From Rhynochetos jubatus (lineage: Eukaryota > Chordata > Aves > Eurypygiformes > Rhynochetidae): a stretch of 64,000 bases of DNA. Below are positions 1-12,600 of this stretch, piece after piece (positions within the stretch are counted from its first letter, which is position 1; each line of letters begins with the position of its first letter). The DNA is taken from positions 66,745,905 through 66,809,904 of the forward strand of contig CM050690.1 in assembly GCA_027574665.1 (NCBI GenBank). Reading direction: 5' to 3'. A program made the position numbers and the translations under genes. The notes under the pieces were generated by a model, which made no database searches, was not told the DNA's origin, and saw only the letters and a program-made list of their open reading frames with translations.

Positions 1-3000
1 CTTGTGCCAGGTATGGTCCTTTTACCAAGCATAAGGGTTACCAAGAAACAGGTAAACCTGTGACATCTGGGTCAGCAGAAATAACAGCTGAATGTGGTAT
101 AACTGGAAAGCAAGACCCGATACTGAAAGTGTTCTTTAAGTCTCCTGTTCAGCCTTGATGTTTGTCTGTGCTTCTGTGCTGTAGTTTCTCCGTATTGAAA
201 AACTGATTGTTTAGGCCCCTTTTGATGCCTCATTCATCAGTGGTGTTAGAGCTCTGTGCAACTCTTGAACAAAGACGCTGTGCAAGAAATATGCATTCAT
301 GTGGAGGTGGAGCAAGCCTAATTTAGAAGAATTAATTTTATGGTCAAAGCAGTCAAGACCTAAATTAGTTTAAAATCAGAGGTTGGGGAAAGTGAATAAA
401 AATTAAAACAGAATAAGGGCTGAATGTGGGCTTTCCTCAGGGAGTCTGCAGCGTGCTTCTCTTCCTGTGTGAAAGCACAATTCTGCTTCAGCATTAGACT
501 GTCCTCTGATGCAGCTGACTTGTCTGATTTTTTAAATCTGTCCTGTTACTGCTTTTGATAATTGAATCTTACACCACATACACTACTTGAGTTTTTATTT
601 CAACACAAAGGGAAAGACTTCCCTCTGGTTCTGCTTGAATGTAGGCAGTTAATGCATATTTCCTGTAGGACTGATATGTGTATACATGAAATTTTAAAAG
701 GATGCGTACAAAGAAAGGTGTAGGCTAAGAATCAGGCAAAGAAGAGATGGAAAAATAGAGATTTTTTTTTCAGGGCTGTTGCCTGTGACACTGACACATG
801 AGCAATGCCTCAGACTCCATTTAAAATGCAGACGATTTTTCCCAAGGCCTGTGGCTTGAAATGACAAACAAAGGGAGAGTTTTGGGTGACTTAGCTTTCC
901 AGTTTCCAGGCTAAGCCTTCATGGAATCCATTTGATCATTATGCGTTGTAGCTTAAAAAATGTGCCTGGGAAGAAAAAAGCATGGCATTGCCAAGGAGCT
1001 TCACAGCTCTGTATGATTTGTGTAAAATGTGGAGTGGCTTTGGATTCATTCCATTGAGAGAGCTTCTTCCTGGCTCACAGAGACATTTCTTAGGATATTT
1101 ATTCATTTTAAACCTCTTTAGATTTTGCTTGAGGACTTTTTAGGATTTTTAATGGATGAGAAGAAATCTGGCACTCTCCCCTCCTGATTAAAACAAATGA
1201 ACATGCTAACACATATTTCTCTCTAGTTCTGAAAGAAGTAAGAGAGATCCGAAGTATAGGCGGAAGAAATTTGTTACAGTTGACTACCACTAGATAGTTT
1301 CCTTCCTTTCTTGGACTAGATCTTACAAGGGAAGTAGCAACATAGGAAACCTTTTAGGCTTTAACTCTGAGGAAAGCTCAATAACACATCTAAATGATGT
1401 ATGTTAGAAATAACGGAAGAATGGAGATTGCTTAGTGTCATTCTGTTGTGAATTTCTCCGCTTCCTTGCAATACGGCAGAAGATGGTACAGCAATCTCTA
1501 AAGCATAAGAACAGAGAAGAACATTATAGTACAAGAAGTTTTATTTAAGGAGTTGGTTTTAGACATAGTAATGCAAAATTAGCAAAAAAAAAAAAAATTG
1601 CAGGCGAATTTAGAAAGTGCTGGAAGAAATCTGGAGGCCTAAGAGATCATCTAGTTCTGTGTAGATCATTACAAAATACTTTCTTATTAGGTGAGACGAA
1701 TTTGGAGAAAGGAAGAGGACTCTCATTCCTGTTTCACAGATGAGGGGGGAAAGAAAAAGTGTATTGTAACCTCTGGCAGTAGCAGAAATTGGGCTGACCC
1801 TTAAGAAAGACACTGAGTACAAAATGGGAACTTCTGATTAGCTTAGCGAAGAATTACAACAGATATGCTGAGCTCTTTTTGCTCACCTTAAAGAATTTGC
1901 TCTTCTGTAACCCAGCAAATTTCCCTTCACCATCTTCCTCATTTGTGACTGTCCCCAAAACTACCCTAGAGAAAAGAATATAGTCCAGTATCTTGGTGCT
2001 TCCGACTCAGGGTTGCTGTATTAATTCCCTCAAGAATACAAGGTATGTGAAAACAGCGCTAGAGTGCATCACCACTTGATGGCACCAAACAAATTTGAAA
2101 GACCATTTAAAATAAATAAAGGGAAGCAACTCTGGTTTTCTGCACTGTGGGAGCAGTAGTAGCAGGAACTCTATAAAACACTGTGAGCATCTGATAAACT
2201 TTGCCATTGTTCACGTTCTTTAACACAGCATTAGCACTTAAGTACTGTTGTAAATAATGGACTATAAGACCTTGTGCTAGAAATGAGTAAACTGAAAATG
2301 CATTCTTAGCACATTGGCCAATGTGCTGGCCAGTTTGTGAGCAAGAGTCTGCACTTGCTTGGCTAAAAATGTTCTGGAGCCGTGTACTGACATTGTACGC
2401 TCACTGTGCCTCTTCCAAGTTACAGTCATTTTGCAAGTACAAAGCAATGGTTTAATGAAAATCAAGTTTCTGGATTGCATCATTTGAACAATTTTCCAAA
2501 ATAAGGAGAATTCTAGTACCACTGCACTGTGTGCTGTTTGATTTACAATGACCTCGATATTTCAGGAACTCCTTGTCTTGCAGATATTCTTCTTGTTCCC
2601 TGTGGGGACAGATGCTCTCAATTCAATGACTGGAAGGGTGACCATATTGATTCTTTAGCCATTAACATTAAAGTGTACCAACAGGGAGCTCCCCTAATAC
2701 TGTTATGGATGCTTCTTGTCTTTTCTGAATGCATTATAAGAATCCTGTGCTTCTCCGGTTTTTATTAGTTCTCAGAAAAATGAATTTCAGCAGCAGACAT
2801 CTGCAAGATAACCTCCTGGTCTTTCCATTAAACACACAGCAATTGCTGCATGACTTCCTTTATTTAATTCACTCTGAATCCTCTGCTTTCTGTAGTCTTA
2901 ACTTCCTTCTGTCTTTTCATCTGTCTCTGAACATATTGCCTTCCATAATTATATCCTGGTTTGTGTTTCATGAAGAAAGAGAAGGAGGAAGATGTTAATG

Positions 3001-3449
3001 CTTGTCAAAATGACCAACAATCTCCTCTTTTCCCTGATTCCCTTTCAAATAAAAATGTCTGCCACAACATTTGGTTAGTTTGTCTAGGTTAGCTGTGAAA
3101 ACAGATACTCTACTGCCTTACCTTCTCAGCTAGAATAGAGACAGAGCTCATCCCAGCATTATGTGGATCAGAAAACATTAAAGATTGCAGTGTACCTGTG
3201 TGCCTTTAGCTTCCAATTCTCCTACTGCATCATGGATTAATGGAAGTGTATAATGTTGAGGGATCATGTACATCCATGTGTATTGCATTCTTGTTGACAT
3301 GGACACAGAAAAATTTTGGCACCAGCCCATTCTCTTCATTCCCAGACAACTGTTTTGTAATTAATTACTAGCATTAACTAGAAAATTATTTGGCTGAGAA
3401 GCTGTTCAGTTTTTAGTTGGATAGTACCTAATGCAGTAGACACCTGGTA

Positions 3450-3537
3450 AAGATCCGGTGTCCCTGTCCATGGCACGGGGGTTGGAACTAGATGATCTTT
3501 AAGGTCTCTTCCAACCGAAACATTTCTGTGATTCTTA
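3450..3537 (+). mobile_element. CR1 LINE 3' end fragment
   Basis: The last roughly 85 bases match the diagnostic 3' tail of avian CR1 retrotransposons: a GTGTCCCTG/CCATGG segment, then GGTTGGAACTAGATGATC, TTTAAGGTCTCTTCCAAC and a terminal TGTGATTCT. The same tail recurs at 14.6, 46.2 and 59.3 kb. Only the extreme 3' end is present, as is usual for 5'-truncated CR1 insertions, and it is diverged, so it is old. Confidence 0.85.
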
Positions 3538-5738
3538 ATGGTAATATATAGTAGTTATGTCTGATAGATCCTGTGGTTGTACACACACACACGGACACAC
3601 TTTCAGATCAGTCCCAGCCCTATGAAGCATATGTGAAGACTTTTTTAAAAGAGGTTTTATAACATACCCTGAATGTTGTGCATATTGACTCCAGAAACTT
3701 GTGTTGATTGATAATCAGTTTCATCCTATTTCTAGAACGCATCGCATCCTTTTAGGCCTTTTACTGTCCAAGTGCAGCTTGACTTTGAAACCTAGAAGCA
3801 TTTCACCATTACAGTAGGCTGTAGATTCCCAAGGTGGAATTGAAGTATTGAATACTTCCCAAGGAAGTATTGAATTGCTGTGCTATCTCACACTGTGGTC
3901 TACTAGAGAGAATAAATACAGCCCTGCAAAAAGGTGAATATTCAAACCCATCAGAACCTTTGGGTTTGGCAGTTTGTTTTTTTTAATGTTTGATTTCCTG
4001 CTGGATAACTAATTGGTAGGAAGGATGCCAAAGATTGTATCAAAAGAAGGGCCTAAGTCTTGGAGAGCATCAGTGTCATGTGTTTATAAGACAAGCCTGT
4101 TGTTTTCCAGTTGTGAAACAATATTAATCATTTAATGGAGCAACTTACGCTGCTAGTTTTCTTCCTGGGCGCTGGTGTTGCACTCTGTCCTGTCTTAAAT
4201 GGCTAGTGAAACAGTTTGTAGGAATTAGATAATTGTTTCCTCAAAATATGATTAAATCCAAATGCCTGTAATTGATGCTTCCTGTAAGCATTATTGGAAC
4301 AGGACTCTAATGAAAGCAAATACACATTCTTGCTGTTCCCAATATTTGAACTCCAGAGGGAAAAAAAATGGAAAGCAATTAGTGCAACAAAATAGATGTT
4401 TGTAATTTAATATTCAAAGCATGCTTTTCTTTCTCTGTTTAATTTAATGGGGGGATTTTATGTGCCACTCACAGAACTGTGTATTTAGTCTTTGTGTAGT
4501 GGTTTAGCTCCACTTTTGGCACGGATGTCTTCCGCATTCTGAAGGCTGTCTGCGCTGCAGTAGTTTTCCAGGCTTGGCCGTCTCTGTAGCCCTCAGCCGG
4601 GGGATGCAATACACAGGGATTCACTGAGGGGGAATGAAAGTTGGTGGCCACGTTAATCTGATAAATGTTCTGGAAAGCATGCTCACTCAGATGGAAGAGC
4701 CAACCCTGCCTCTAAACGGTGCTGCAGCTTGGCTTGAGGCTGTAAGCATCTGCACATGAGCCCAGCTGTCATCAGTTTCCTACAGGAAGTGTCAGTGCCT
4801 TGTGTGCTGGGGACTGAGCCCACTGTTCCTGCATACATTTTGAACTGAGAAAGGTTGCATGCATCTCTTCTCACTGGGTTATGAATTTCAGCAGCTTGTA
4901 CCACTGGACTCTTAATTGGCGTTTGAGTTTTTGGCAAAAATAAAGCACCATATTCATTTTGTCAGCACTTCTTCAAATACAAAGCAAAGTGTATATGTCT
5001 GAATAAGGGTGAAATAAAAGAGGCTGAAATTAAAAGCGTTTAATTTTACAAACTGGTTGAGCATTGGAGCAGATTGCCTACTGAAGCCATGGCATGAGGA
5101 GTCTCTGAACAGTTTAAAGAAACATCAGTTGGGAGCAAGACAGCCAGGGTAGGTGGGCAGGGGAGGGCTCTCCAGCAGTTTCCCCTTGCATGAGTCATGA
5201 CCCACTGATGAAGCATTTCTAAAGTAAATGGTGCATGTAGCAGCCCAGGGATGGCCTGTGCTGAGGCACAATGAATTCTTAAGTGGTTGAAGTGAGACAT
5301 GACTTAGAGAGAGTGGGAGACACCAGATTACACAAACTCCAAAGGTTCAGGCCCTGCTGTATTTTGATGTCATTCTGATACTTGCTGATGTAAGCCATGG
5401 ATCAGTGTTGCTCTTGAGGAGACCAACAACATTACAATGCTACACAGTCAGAAGGACAAGGTTAAAAAGTGCTACAGTGTTTATAGCAATCTCAGTCGCC
5501 TTCATAAATAAGCTATTATTTTATGGTGTCCATCTTTCCAGGGGAAAAGCAATAGGCTTACTGTAAAGTGCGAAGTTTAAAATATAACGCATTTGTGAAA
5601 AGATCAGATTCTCCATTTGTACAGGCCATTAAAATGTATTGCTTTGCTTTTCTTACTTGAAAGGGCTACCTGGAACTCTTTGGAGAGCAACGATTGACTA
5701 TAAAGTCAAATATAGACAGATTTATATTTGAGATCGTA

Positions 5739-6412
5739 TGCTGGTTTTGGTTGGGAAAGAGTTAATTCTCTTCACAGTAGCTAGTATGAGGCTGGGTTTT
5801 AGATTTGTGCTGTCACAGTTTAACCTCAGCCAGCAACTAAGCCCCACACCTCCACTCCCTCCCTCCCTCCCCAGTGGGGTAGGGGAGAGAATTGGAAGGG
5901 TAAAAGTGAGAAAACTCGTGGGTTGAGATAAAAACAGCGTATAGGTAAAGCAAAAGCTGCACATGCAAGCACAGCAAACCAAGGAATTCATTCACCATTT
6001 CCAATGGGCAGGCAGGTGTTCAGCCCTCGCCAGGAAAGCAGGGCTCCATCACGTGTAACAGTTGCTTGGGAAGGCAAACACTATCATTCTGAATGTGTGT
6101 GTGTATGTGTGTGTGTCCTCCTTCTTCTTCTCCCATCATTATATGCTGAGCATGACATCATATGCTAGGGAATATCCCTCTGGTCAGTTGGGGTCAGCTG
6201 TCCTGGCTGTATCCCCACGTTCTCATGCACCCCCAGCCTCCTCGCCGGTGAGGTGGTGTGAGGAGCAGAAACGGCCTTGACTCTGTTTAACACTGCTCAT
6301 CAGTAACTAAAACATCCCTGTGTTATCAACACTGTTTTCAGCACAGATCCAAAACATGGCCCCATATTAGCTACTGTGAAGAAAATTAAATCTGTCCCAG
6401 CCAAAACCAGCA
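5739..6412 (-). mobile_element. Solo LTR-like element with ~74-bp inverted ends
   Basis: Read on the - strand this matches, almost end to end, the LTR family also present on the + strand at about 43483-43987. Shared blocks include the TCAGCATATAA TATA region, a GGAGCCCTGCTTTCC block, CCTGCCTGCCCATTGG, and an end resembling TTAAAC(T/C)(G/A)(T/C)(G/A)ACA. The left end (5739-5812) is an imperfect inverted copy of the right end (6339-6412), both starting TGCTGGTTTTGG on their own strands with roughly 60 or more of 74 positions matching. A CCCT run near 5860 and a GT run near 6094 are internal. No clear target-site duplication is visible. No retroviral coding sequence is present. The family resembles LTRs common in neoavian birds; the exact family name is not certain. 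Confidence 0.75.
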
Positions 6413-6515
6413 CAAATCATGAAGGGTAGGGGTTCTGCAACTTTGTCTGTTGATTACAGGATTTGTTTCTGTGATAACAGTCATATTGTCACCTTCACTA
6501 TTTATTTTCCTTTAG

Positions 6516-6630
6516 GTTTCGGCATAGCCCAAATAGCTGGTACTTGAGAGACTGGACCATCCACAGCTGGATCAGACAGTGCTTAAAATACGGGGCACAA
6601 GACAAAGCCTTGTACACATTAAAAAATAAG
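6516..6630 (+). CDS. MRPS27: MRPS27 exon (window exon 1)
   Basis: A TTTAG acceptor is followed by one G that completes a split codon, then 38 codons reading [20 protein letters not shown] and on to YTLKNK, and a GTAACT donor. This is the MRPS27-specific helical segment that opens the PPR-like region. The 115-bp exon ends in phase 0. Confidence 0.95.
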
Positions 6631-9600
6631 GTAACTTTTTACACAAAAAAGCCATGAATACATTTGATCAGCATTTTGAGACAAGTGTGGCTTACCTGGA
6701 ATTCCTATTGCTGCCAGGTGGTGTTGACTGTGATTTTAAGTTCAGATACTTCTTTGTCGAAGTAAAAATTAATGTTACACTGCAATTTTAGCTAAAGCTC
6801 TTTACAGCTTTAATTTCCTCTTCTTTCCCAGGAAGCTCTTTAGTTTCAAACAGTGTTGGTGTCCAACACACGCTAGATGCAGGAGAGGCATAAAAACTTG
6901 ATAGGCAGTACCCCTCCTGGTTCAAAAGGCTCAGATAAAATACAGAACCAAATCCAATACCTCAGAAGTTAGAAGGCCTACATCACAGGAGTTGTGCTAA
7001 TCTTCTGGTGCTGCTTGACTAACTGTCACATGGTTCTCATCTTTCTGATGCCTTCAGCACTAGGTTTGTGAAGATTTGAACAGCAGATTTTCACACTGAT
7101 TTTTTTTCTCCTTTTGTTCAGGTTCAGTATGGTATTTTCCCAGATAACTTTACATTCAACATTTTGTTGGATTGTTTTATAAAGCAGCAGAAATATGAAG
7201 GTAAGAAATGTGTACCAATTTTGCATCCTTAGTTGTATGCTCCTATATCTGCAGGGCTTTTCTTTGAATTAAAACCTTTTAGGTATATTTTCTCTAAAGT
7301 GACCTTAAAAACATGCCCTCTTTCTTTAAACTACTTTTCGGTGTGGGTTTATCTCATTTCTCTTGGTATTTCATTGATTATATAATTTTGAAGCACATTC
7401 AGTTCACTGTTTCCACTGTAATTAAATCCCTTCCAAATGTAAACCAACTTCTCCAGTCTTTTTTACAAGTCTGGCTTACATGCTAACAACATCATGGGAG
7501 TTCTTAGTGATAATTAGAATCTTACAAGGATCAAAATGCATGTTAGCTTTTAAAAAAGCTACATATCTAAACTGTTTGTCTAGACTTTGTCACTGGAGAG
7601 ACTCAGCTATGCTGAATTGCCATGTTGAGGAGCCTGTCTGTCACTATCGACTCTTTAAGTGTTGAGATGAATAATCTTCTCATGTTTGATGACAAATATT
7701 TAAGATTTTAATTTTACTGCAGGTTTTCTGGTACTGTAGACTTGCAGTAAGCTTTTCTTTGCATAAACCTCTTGTAAAACAAATATATGAAAGGGACAAT
7801 AGGATTGCAGAACTTGTCTATAGCTTTCATCATGAATACTTTGCTAAATGGCAAATTAATACATGAATGTGTTTTATTTTGAGAGCCCCCCTGTCTGTGA
7901 ATTCACCCTTATAACATCCATATTTCTTTCCTGTGACAGGCTCAAAGCCTTTTGTTTAGCAAACTGTCCTTGCTGACAGGGTGTGTCACTGGAACTCCCT
8001 GTGGAGCTCCTCAAGAGCACTGTATGATGAATACAGTGAGTGCTGTGAGTGATCTGTGGCAACATTTCTGCTCCATTGTGCTCTCTTGCCACCTTAAGTG
8101 CTGTGAATTTCTCGTTTGTAATGAACACAGGATCATTTTTAGAGATCTTTTAAAAAATATTAATGATTGAAGGGCTGAGCAAAGATGACCCAATTGAAGA
8201 GTGTAGAGCTGAGTTTGTAAAGCTCTCATGCTGTTCAACCCATTCTTTCTTCTCACAGTGTATTTGAATAATCCAAGCAAGTAAGACATAGTTCTGTACT
8301 TCTAGTCATAATAACTTTTCCCCGAACTGCTTCAAAACATAGTACAGGAATGAAAGTATCAGTGAACGAGTGGCTGTGAAAGGGATCTGTGTAAACTTGC
8401 ACTTGCTCATTATGGATTATTTTCCTCTGTAGATGCTATGTCGGTAGTAACAGAGATCATGCTGCAAGAAAGTTTTGATGAAATCTCAACACAGCTTCTT
8501 TCTCTCTATGTTTTATACCAGTACCTGGCAACCAAGTCTGAACGTACGGTAAGCTGATCACACTCAAAATGATACACAACGACTCTATTTCTAAGTGTTG
8601 TGGTGCAGTCAGTTGGGCATTCAATCCTGGATATTTCTTCCCCCAAGTTCACACAGAAAAAATAAATACTTGTTTGGTTTCTTTTTTCATTATTTTTACA
8701 ACTGCAGAAGAAAGAAAAGAAAAAAGAAACAGCAAAATATGAAAGCCATCAAATAATTTGTCACCCCTTTTGCTCTTTTCCCTGAAGGGGAAGACGTGCT
8801 GGGATTTTCAGATGTAATGTATGCCCTTTGGAAGGTTATCAAATGGCATTTCAGTTCAGTTCAAGGAGGGCTCTATCAGTTAACACAAAAAACCTGTCAT
8901 CTATTATGTAGGACCCTGTTGAGTATTGCTTATCATTAGAGCTTGTTTATGGTGATGTTGCAGAATTATAAAGCATTTTCACTAGGATTTTTACTATGCC
9001 ATTTGCTTTTGGGTGTATTGTTTCTAGTATGTATTTGGTTTAATACTAAATTCGTTACGTCTCACCTGTCTCCAAGGATTAGAAGTTTCTTACTCACATC
9101 TCGCTTGCTTAAGGCCAGCATGACAGTTCAGGCTCTCAGAAGTGGCATTATTCTACCTTTGCGGAAGGGACTTAGTTAGGTACCAGCAAAGGGCTCTGCC
9201 ATGTCCATCACTTTAGGCAGCTACTTTCCATGTTGTTTGGCACAAGCCTTCAATAGCATGTTGTCATCAGTAAGGAAAATGCTTGAAGCCTCCATTTGTC
9301 TTACATGAAGCATCTTCCCAAATGCATATTACAGATGCCTTAAGGTTTTACTCAATTGGGTTGTAATTTCAGCTTTCATTATAGAAAACAGATGTGCATT
9401 TGCCCTGTTCTGTATTCTCCTTCATTCCCTAGAAGTTAAGTATGCTTGATCACTTGTATATGAAAAGCAGGGGGACCAAAATCTCATTTTCTCATTGTGT
9501 TTGTCCATGTTTGTGTATCCTCTCTGCAAAGACAAGCACTTGTTAATATGTGTAGCATTCCATGAAAGCTGACTGTGCAAACAATGGTGGTGTGCACACA

Positions 9601-12600
9601 TGACATGTTTAGTTGTGACTTATTTAATATGCATTTTGAAATAGCCCCATCCAAAGAGAGCAGTGAGCCATATTTTTATCTATACACCATACAGAGCACC
9701 ATTTGACGCTCATAATGCTCAGTAGCAGTTTTCTGTGTTTGATTTAAGGAGCAGGGGTAGACAGAGTTATGAGATCTGCCCAGCTACTTCTGAAAATCCC
9801 ATTCCCTTTTCCCAGTGTGTGAGACAGGTCAGCCAGTGTCCTGTTGCAGACAGGCCCTTGGCTGTAGTTCAGGGTCCAGCAGCCTGATGAAACATTTTTT
9901 AATTTTGAGAGCTGAATCTCTGGCAATCTATGTTAGTCTTTAGTGTGTAAAGCAGTGGTGATACAGAGCTTCCATTTTTCCGCTGTTGTAAACACCACTG
10001 AAAGCCTGACTGCTCTTGGCTCTCCTCAGAAAGTTTCCTCCTTGACTGCTGCAAACAATCGGTATGATTGCTACCTTCCACTGCAAAGGTGTTAACATTC
10101 AGTTCTTGCGGTTCCTCTAGCTCTTGGAGCCAAATGGGCTACCTCCCAAAAGAACCTAGACCTCTAAAAGCCCTGATTTTTCCAGTTGCGTTCAATTTTC
10201 CTCTAAGAATTGTCTGGAGTGCCGAATTCAGCACAAACCAGCTCTATCTCCTTACATATAGCTTCCTTTTCCTTATTTTCTTATCAATGAGAGTTGTTCA
10301 GCTCCTTTCACTTGCAGTAGAGAGACATTTATCCTTGATGTTTGTGCTTCTCTGGTCTTGAAAAATGTAGTGTACTGTCCCATAGCAAAACAAAATTCAC
10401 ACTACTCTTGTGGTTTTAATGTACTTACTGATTGGGTGCCCTTTTGCCATCACTGGTGGTCTGGCTTAAACAGCTGGTACTTCTTTCTAGCTGCAGAGAC
10501 AGCTGTACTTCTAATCCTGGGGTGTACAGTCATCTTGGTGAGTTGGATATGTTCTTTTCACAGTACAGGTTTTGGACACAGAGCAGCCATTGGCAGCATA
10601 TTCTTCTCTCAGCAATTTCTGGTGAGGGATAGTGGAACATGTGTATTATCACATGCTTGAAAGAAAAGGCCGCTGTAGTACAGAAGCTGTGTAATTTTTT
10701 ATTTCAGCAGTGTTAGCCTGAAGCAAGTGGTAGGACATACAGGACAGAGACAGAGCTTGGCCAGTGTAAAGCAGTGTAACCCTCTGTCCTGAAGGAAACG
10801 CAGTGATTGACTTCCATGCAAAATCTCAACCGCTTACATTTCACTGTCTTCTGGAAAGAGAGGTGTTCCTGAGTGTAATGCGTGCTGTTGCTCAGGATCT
10901 ACGTACTGTATCTCTGAACACTAGATATGTTTAATGATTCTTTATTGCTAAGACATCTGATGAAAGCCACGTGTGCTGTCTTTGGCTGCTGCCATTTTAT
11001 CTTCATGTTTGTCACAACACTTACCTAGTTTACATTGCTTGCAGTGGGAAGAGGAGAGGAATCTTGGAGCATCGCTAGTGCTTACGGGTCTAAAGCAAAC
11101 AAGCACTGTGGGTTTTAGCTCCCAGCTGTATGGCTATGCATTCCTTGGTAAGTTTTACCTCCCTCATCTTTTCCCTCTTGTTTTCAGTGGCTGAATTAAA
11201 TTGGCATTTTTGCTTCATTAAAATGTAACCAAGGAGAAGTCAAGGAAAAAAAGATAGAAATAGTGTAAGGAACAATTTCAGAGTTAAGACTGAATCTGTT
11301 TTGTAAGACCAGAGGATAGTACTAATTTGAATGGTATGCCTGTTACCAGATAGCTTCAGAACCTCTTTAGGGCTCCAGGTTTGGATTGGCAGCTGAAAGA
11401 AAGAAGTACTTGAAGAACAATAGGGTTGGTTTGTTTACAAATCTAAAAAAAAACCCCAAACAAAACACAACCAAAGTACATAGTTCCATAACAGTAATTT
11501 AAGGGTTATGGACAATAGACTCTCTTTCTAGTTAATGAGCTTCTTAAAATAATCTGTAAACCTCAAGAAGTTCAGAGAGCACAGCCTGAAAACCACTATA
11601 TTTAGAACATTTACTCCTCAGCTGTAAAGTTAATGTTTCTGTTGTGCATAGCAGATATCAGTCCCTTTATCCTGTATCTGCTAAGGAGTCCTCACTGCTC
11701 ATGATACGCTCTATCAGTAAGAAGCAGTTAGATCAGAGTATATCTAGAGTTGGAGGGAAGGGGAATGGGGTAAGTAATTCTTGATTTCCTCTAACCTTTA
11801 GTGGACTATAGTGTAGATAGGTTTTGTTCTTCTCGACAAAATGATTATTTACTTGAGAGTCAGTAATTAATTTAAAATTTATGATTATGCAGTTGTTCCA
11901 TTACTGCATTCTCTTTTATTCTAGAATTTATTGAGGGTAATAAAAAGTGGACTTGTTCTTAAGATGTGGCCTCAAAATACAATGTATAGTGGCAGAATTA
12001 GGATACTGATTCAGATTTATCGTGACTATAAGACAAAAAACTCATTAGCAGTCAAAAAGGATAAATGTGAAAATTAATTTGAAAACAGGTTTTTCCATAG
12101 AGCTGTAGTCTGTTAGCCAGTGGAGATACTGATACAAATAGAGACTTTGCTGTCCAGTTGGCATTCAGTTTGGGGTGATTTTATGTCATATAGATTGGTT
12201 GAGTAGTGGCTGTGTTTCAAAAATATACTTCACTCTGTGAGCAGCAGTACTTGTTCCATGACACTGACATTCAGTAGATCAAAAGCTATTTACTGTTCTG
12301 TCACGTATTCCACAGTCTTGCCAACACTAATGGAACCGACCTCTGAAAGAGTGAAAGATGTCTACGGGCACAGAGTGGCCTCAAACACCTCAGCTATTTT
12401 AATTTAGCCGTAGTCCATACGCTGTGTCTGTGCACTCATTACCTTGCTTTTCCTAAACTGTTCTTTTCCATGTAAAGAAGAGTAAAGTGTGTTTCATCGT
12501 TTTGTGTCGTTATAGCCAGAGTGCAGATTAAATTGAGAGCTCGGATACAGCTCGTAAGCTACACTGAAGTAGTATTACTTGTTACATTGACAGTGAAAGA

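Larger units (their letters stand above)
1..6515 (+). other. MRPS27: MRPS27 intron, 3' part (no coding exon seen)
   Basis: This stretch precedes the first MRPS27 exon I can recognise. I looked for the upstream coding segment that should end with the Lys codon split across the 6516 junction and did not find it, so I infer it lies 5' of the window. The region is ordinary AT-rich intronic sequence with a short CR1 tail near 3.45-3.54 kb, a small AC run near 3583-3600, a short palindromic direct repeat near 3850, and a complete LTR-like element at 5739-6412. The largest open frames here are under 100 codons and resemble nothing known. Confidence 0.6.

Noticed and set aside
1-6515. Search for the 5' MRPS27 exons
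   Set aside because: No segment encoding the expected upstream residues with a donor in the right phase was found; they probably lie before the window.
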